Source: Ichthyophonus hoferi
Taxonomy: Eukaryota > Opisthokonta > Ichthyosporea > Ichthyophonida > Ichthyophonidae
DNA: 11,725 nucleotides
Direction of reading: 5' to 3'
NCBI GenBank assembly: GCA_002751075.1
Contig: NAOQ01000495.1
Location: forward strand, 24,122-35,846
Shown here: one piece after another, positions 8,463 to 11,725 of the stretch
Layout: every line of letters starts with the position of its first letter
How positions within the stretch are numbered: position 1 is the first letter of the stretch
Notes under the pieces: model-generated
Databases searched by the model: none
What the model was told of the DNA's origin: nothing
What the model saw: only the letters and a program-made list of their open reading frames with translations
Translations under genes and position numbers: made by a program

Positions 8463-8684
8463 AAATGCAGATTTACCAATCCAGGCAGGGCATTATTATT
8501 GCTTGATGCTGACCATCAAAAGAGACCGAGATTAGGTTTGGCATTACTTAGTCGGACCAATATTTTATTTACATCCAACCTTCAACCAGGTGTAGAAGAC
8601 CTTAATAGATTAGAGGAAGATAAAGGGAAAAGAGATATGGGTAAAGACCCCTTCAAATTCTTTCATATCTTTTATAATAGCTAA
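8463..8684 (+). pseudogene. Short coding-like frame, unrecognised
   Basis: An open frame on the plus strand covers 8463-8684 without an ATG near its start, so it looks internal (an exon or a broken piece). It contains NPGRALLLLDADHQKRPRLG and a charged end, GVEDLNRLEEDKGKRDMGKD. Hydrophobic then highly charged segments are consistent with real protein, but no family is recognised. It is in a different frame from the coding-like regions on either side (7750-8436 and 8683-9160). Confidence 0.3.
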
Positions 8685-9160
8685 TACTGTTAATCCCCCA
8701 TTCAATGATCCATCACCATTGCAACCTCCTGTACAGCACACTCTTTAACCACAACAGCATAACTTCTATGATAACTCTAATATGCTCATTAAGACTTCAA
8801 AAATAATGGGATAAAACAACCAACAAAACCCCCTTACAATGAAAACTATAGCAGCTATACTTACTACCCAACTAGAACCCCTCATGACAATGTTGAATCA
8901 ATAAAATGAGAAAATGAATAACAGTATGCAAGATTTTTAGTCTAAAATAAATGCTATTTCTCAACAACAACTGAATTAATTTACAATGATCATGGAGACC
9001 AATTTTCAGGACTCCATGGATCCACCCTTTGGATTAACCACATCATCCACAAATCTCTACTTCCATGTCAACCTCCATTACAACAATACCAGATTCTATT
9101 GTTATCAATGTAATTTACAGATGCAATTAAATTTCTTCAACTAGTCAATCCCAAACTAGT
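8683..9160 (+). mobile_element. Gln/Pro-rich gag-like stretch, broken
   Basis: One plus-strand frame gives a Pro/Asn-rich start (NTVNPPFNDPSPLQPPVQHT), then a helical, Met/Gln-rich segment with AAILTTQLEPLMTMLNQ and SKINAISQQQLN that would make a coiled coil, then a Ser/Thr/Asn-rich part. This composition and order are typical of the N-terminal part of an LTR-retroelement Gag, but no capsid motif or zinc knuckle is visible, so the assignment is inference. It is broken in several places. A separate ancient host protein remains possible. Confidence 0.38.
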
Positions 9161-9764
9161 TTTTGTTCAAAGTGACTATATTTTTGTATAAATGTGCATG
9201 AAGTTTTAGCGTCGTAAAAAAAAAAGAAGCAGACATGTACGTCGTTTCCTAAAAATAGTATATCAAAATTATATAATGATATCGAGTGTCCCCTTTATTC
9301 TCCGTTTTGTTTTGTTTCTGTACTTCGCTTTACCGGCAGTGCTAATCTTTCCAGTTAACACCAATGTTGCTGAGTTCAATAATTTAAATGGAGCCAATCA
9401 TAAATATCCGTATTAGCTAATTCAACTTACGATAGGTCAAATAGACCCACGATAATTATCTGATCTTAACCACAATACTTAAATACTATTATGCTCTTAT
9501 TTAGATGGTGAATTAACTTATTGATGTAATAGTGTCCATATGTTGCACATTGTGGCAAGAATCGATCTACTTATTATCTCAAATTTGATTGAACCTACTG
9601 TGGTTAGTGATCTTATAACAATTTAGTATGGGTCTTTTGTATTCTATGGGATCAACCAATAAATATGCTATTGTAAGAATGTATGATTAACCAATAATTT
9701 ACCAATCGTCGCCTGATGCTATTGTTTCTAGAATCTTGGTTGATCTACTTATGGAATGGTATCG
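9161..9764 (+). mobile_element. Possible heavily eroded LTR upstream of the copia fossil
   Basis: No gene is visible. Three short motifs occur in the same order as in LTR-like copy B and at similar early spacing: ACACCAATGTT (about 9358), AGACCCAC (about 9444) and TCTGATCTT (about 9458), followed by GGAATGGTATCGCA (9752-9765) where an LTR 3' end is expected just before the shared leader. The last interval is longer than in copy B, so an insertion would be needed. The match is weak and could be coincidence. Confidence 0.25.
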
Positions 9765-9839
9765 CAAAGTTTATACGGTCCGTAGTGTGGGATGCGCTAA
9801 CCAGGACCATCATGAAATATTTCGGACAGTTTTTACAGT

Positions 9840-10200
9840 TAATTCCCACATAACACCTCAGGATTGGAGAGGTGAGATAAAAATTTGTGCTATCAGTTTC
9901 ATTACAAGAATGGATTAAACATTTCTCCACCAACCTTTACCAAATAAGTGAATTTTGAGAATACACCAACTACCATCAGACAAGGCACTTTGCAGTCATA
10001 TCTTAATCACTTCATTGGATTCAATAAAAGAAGAAATGTTATCAATCGAAGACATTGCTATTAACCAGTGGGCCTGGGATGCAAAAATCCTTTTTGAAGA
10101 ACATTAAGGTATATCCATTGAGCATTTTATCAAATGCACCTACAACATGCTAACAGAAATCAGACTTTATCAGAATGAAACTCCAACTCAGTGTCTATAA
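9840..10200 (+). mobile_element. Gag-like part of the copia fossil
   Basis: Plus-strand frames give protein-like pieces: VNSHITPQDWRGEIKICAIS, LQEWIKHFSTNLYQISEF and RQGTLQSYLNHFIGFNKRR. The last resembles the usual end of an LTR-element capsid domain, where a Gln/Gly-containing turn is followed by a Y-x3-F helix. No CCHC zinc knuckle is visible before the protease. It is broken. The call rests on position, just upstream of protease, and on these local resemblances. Confidence 0.5.
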
Positions 10201-10204
10201 GGAT

Positions 10205-10315
10205 CTGTGGTAGTTCTAGTGACTTGCCCACAGGTTTTGGGATCTCCAATTGAATATGGTATAGTAGTTATTTTTGCTGAGCCAGCGGTAGTAATGGCCA
10301 CTTGATCTGATCTAT
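10205..10315. repeat. Segment shared with 3091-3201
   Basis: Partner of the upstream copy, ungapped over about 110 bp. It lies between the gag-like stretch and the Ser/Pro-rich linker before the protease. The plus-strand reading (GSVVVLVTCPQVLGSPIEYG) continues the direction of the fossil, but the minus strand also keeps a matching frame, so it may be an internal element sequence or a small insertion shared by both relics. Confidence 0.6.
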
Positions 10316-10384
10316 TCTTAAGGTTCAGTTGTTGCGAGGCTAGTAGATATGTTTATTTTGTTGTTTACTTTTACAAATTACTGA

Positions 10385-11095
10385 ATAACTAACCTCTAAC
10401 TGTACTACCCGACTGCTTAACTTTACGCACCTTTTAATTATTCAACCACACCTCCCAACCTCTCTCCTCCTTCTAAGTCAACCTTGTCAACGTCTAGCTT
10501 AAAGGAATCATGCTCCATTGATTCTGAATTTATATCATCAACAAGTTCAGAAGAGACTTTAAAAATTGACGAGGATACTTCTAATAGACAGATATTTCCA
10601 CATTCTAGACAATTGACTGCCAACAACATTCAATCACAGAGTAACAACAAATACTTCATTATTATGCCTGAAATACCTACCAAATTACCATCTTAGCATG
10701 ATTTTCACTTAGGCAATATTTGTTCACTTGTGGTGAACACGGAACATTTATACCAATTGGAACCCAAGCATATGAAGATACCTACAACTACCTCTGCTAT
10801 TGCAGAGGACACTCCTATTCAGGAATCTATAATCTCATACAACAACTTCCTGCTTGAAAGTTTTCTCGTAGATAGTGCCTTCTCCCATCATATCTGCATA
10901 TATTGTGAGGCATTGATCAACCTGGTGCCCAACAACGTCAAATTCCACCTCACCAATGGTACACCAATGAATACCCCTCACCATGTCACCATTACTCTCC
11001 ATTCTCATATAAATGGTATCACACTAAATATCATACTCCACCATATCCTTTATACTCCAGGCATAAATCACAATATCTTTGCCACAGCCCTATGA
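10385..11095 (+). mobile_element. Protease region of the copia fossil, with Ser/Thr-rich linker
   Basis: The part before the protease is Ser/Thr/Pro-rich (STTPPNLSPPSKS, STSSEETLKIDED) like the linker between Gag and protease. The protease itself starts near 10862: VDSAFSHHIC (10868-10897) corresponds to the copia signature [LV]-D-[ST]-[GA]-x-[ST]-H-[HM], with the catalytic Asp at 10871-10873. The domain closes with ILYTPGINHNIFATAL (11045-11092), the usual [VI]-L-Y-V-P-x(4)-N-L-[LI]-S-V segment. In active relatives this enzyme cuts the Gag-Pol polyprotein. The copy is a fossil and broken. Confidence 0.82.
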
Positions 11096-11427
11096 GGTCA
11101 GCATTGTACAATTTCTTTCACTGATAAAGAAATCATTATCACAGCAAGATTTACCCCTATGTTTTATGGCTATCCTTGGCAGGAAGACATTTTCTTGCAA
11201 ACCAGTCTTCTACTCTAACCAAATTGTAAACTACAATCTGATTATATAACCCACTATAGGCAACCATCTGAATACAATGACTGCAAACCCAATATGAACA
11301 CTACATTCACAATCAGTCTAGCTCAGACGCAACACACTCACTTGCGAATCTTAAGAGCCACCAGCCAACAGGTATTCCAATTCCAAACTGCTTCCTCTCT
11401 ATGTACACAAAATGCATGATGCCATGA
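11096..11427 (+). mobile_element. Protease-to-integrase spacer of the copia fossil
   Basis: The plus-strand frame after the protease continues with SFTDKEIIIT, resembling the FTKDGCIIT-type strand that follows the protease in copia polyproteins. Then comes a Thr/Gln/Asn-rich spacer (SLAQTQHTHLRILRATSQQV) without a recognised domain. A spacer of about 100 residues between protease and the WH...C-x2-C domain is normal for the family. Confidence 0.6.
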
Positions 11428-11725
11428 TTGAACATGATCTGGCATTCAAGATTCATGCATTGCTCACCCAACCAGCTTACTCAAACTAATAATATGCACA
11501 ATATTGCAACCAATAAGAAAACTGTTTCATGTGATGCTTGCACAACCAATAATATTGTGGCTTATCCCTTTTCTACATGTAGGATTCATGCATCATGTCC
11601 CTTAAAAACTGTCTACAGTGATATGGTGGGTACTAAAAGCATTTCCTATGGGGTTTCTGTTGGTTTATTATTTTTATAGACAATCCTATTCACTATGCCA
11701 CAGTATATTGTATGAAACACAAAAA
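11428..11725 (+). mobile_element. Pre-integrase zinc domain and start of integrase core, copia fossil
   Basis: WHSRFMH (from 11440) and CDAC (from 11530) form the H-x4-H-x23-C-x2-C zinc-binding pattern of the copia pre-integrase domain. It is followed by AYPF and PLKTVYSDMVG (from about 11602), matching P-L-x-x-V-[HY]-[ST]-D-x-x-G, with the first Asp of the integrase catalytic triad at 11620-11622. Further downstream the sequence still resembles the VY-[FC]-[ML]-K-x-K part of the core (VYCMKHK near the end). Active relatives use this enzyme to insert their cDNA; this copy is broken and runs out of the window. Confidence 0.85.

Larger units (their letters stand above)
9765..11725 (+). mobile_element. 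Ty1/copia-type retroelement fossil, cut by the window end
   Basis: Plus-strand relic in the normal order leader, gag-like part, protease, pre-integrase zinc domain and start of integrase. Reverse transcriptase and RNase H would lie beyond 11725. The protease-before-integrase order, VDSAFSHHIC and the HHCC domain place it in the Ty1/copia (Pseudoviridae-like) group rather than Ty3/gypsy. It is broken, with roughly ten visible interruptions over about 2 kb, so it is old. It shares segments with 1640-1780 and 3091-3201. Confidence 0.85.

Noticed and set aside
9752-9763. TGGTATCGC, resembling the initiator-Met tRNA primer-binding site of copia elements
   Set aside because: Only the first seven bases fit and the LTR boundary before it is uncertain, so I do not call a primer-binding site.
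10438-10629. Minus-strand open frame of 63 codons
   Set aside because: It lies opposite the Ser/Thr-rich linker of the copia fossil, whose plus-strand frame is the better supported one.
1-11725. tRNA, rRNA, CRISPR arrays, riboswitches or bacterial terminators
   Set aside because: No tRNA T-loop or A/B box pair, conserved rRNA block or regularly spaced direct repeat was seen in a reading of both strands.

Overview
This window looks like repeat-rich nuclear DNA from a eukaryote with an AT-rich genome. Long gene-free stretches, degenerate microsatellites, LTR-like direct repeats and a decayed Ty1/copia-type retroelement all point that way. I see no rRNA, tRNA, CRISPR or bacterial-style operon. 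I cannot place the organism more closely; a plant, an alga or another protist with a large genome would all fit. No intact, confidently expressed host gene is visible.

Layout. (1) About 300-1205 reads as protein-coding on the minus strand. It has a glutamine-rich, coiled-coil-like part, an array of 12-residue alanine-rich repeats (36 bp, 429-692) and a proline-rich end. It is interrupted under the standard code and I do not recognise it. (2) 1640-1780 carries what looks like an LTR 3' end plus the leader that follows it. An Asn/Ser-type trinucleotide microsatellite (1766-2020) and then AT-rich filler come next. (3) 3091-3201 matches a segment inside the retroelement at 10205-10315. (4) 4500-5410 holds a decaying tandem repeat of about 443 bp in two long copies and one partial copy. 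(5) 6583-7273 holds two LTR-like direct repeats only about 63 bp apart, with a GC-rich palindrome inside. (6) 7750-9160 is coding-like on the plus strand but unidentified, and its 3' part is Gln/Pro-rich and gag-like. (7) From about 9765 to the window end lies a plus-strand Ty1/copia fossil, cut off by the window: leader, gag-like stretch, aspartic protease with a VDSAFSHHIC motif, an HHCC zinc-binding pre-integrase domain, and the start of the integrase core.

How the parts relate. Shared segments (1708-1780 with 9764-9835; 3091-3201 with 10205-10315), in the same order and orientation, suggest two relics of one element family. The paired LTR-like repeats in the middle appear to belong to that family too, because the 3' end at 1684-1707 resembles theirs. 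Differences between the LTR copies are mostly C/T and G/A changes. The interruptions of the coding-like stretches are mostly TAA or TAG beside glutamines. Deamination of methylated DNA and a reassigned genetic code are both possible causes, and I lean towards deamination. All similarities were judged by eye.
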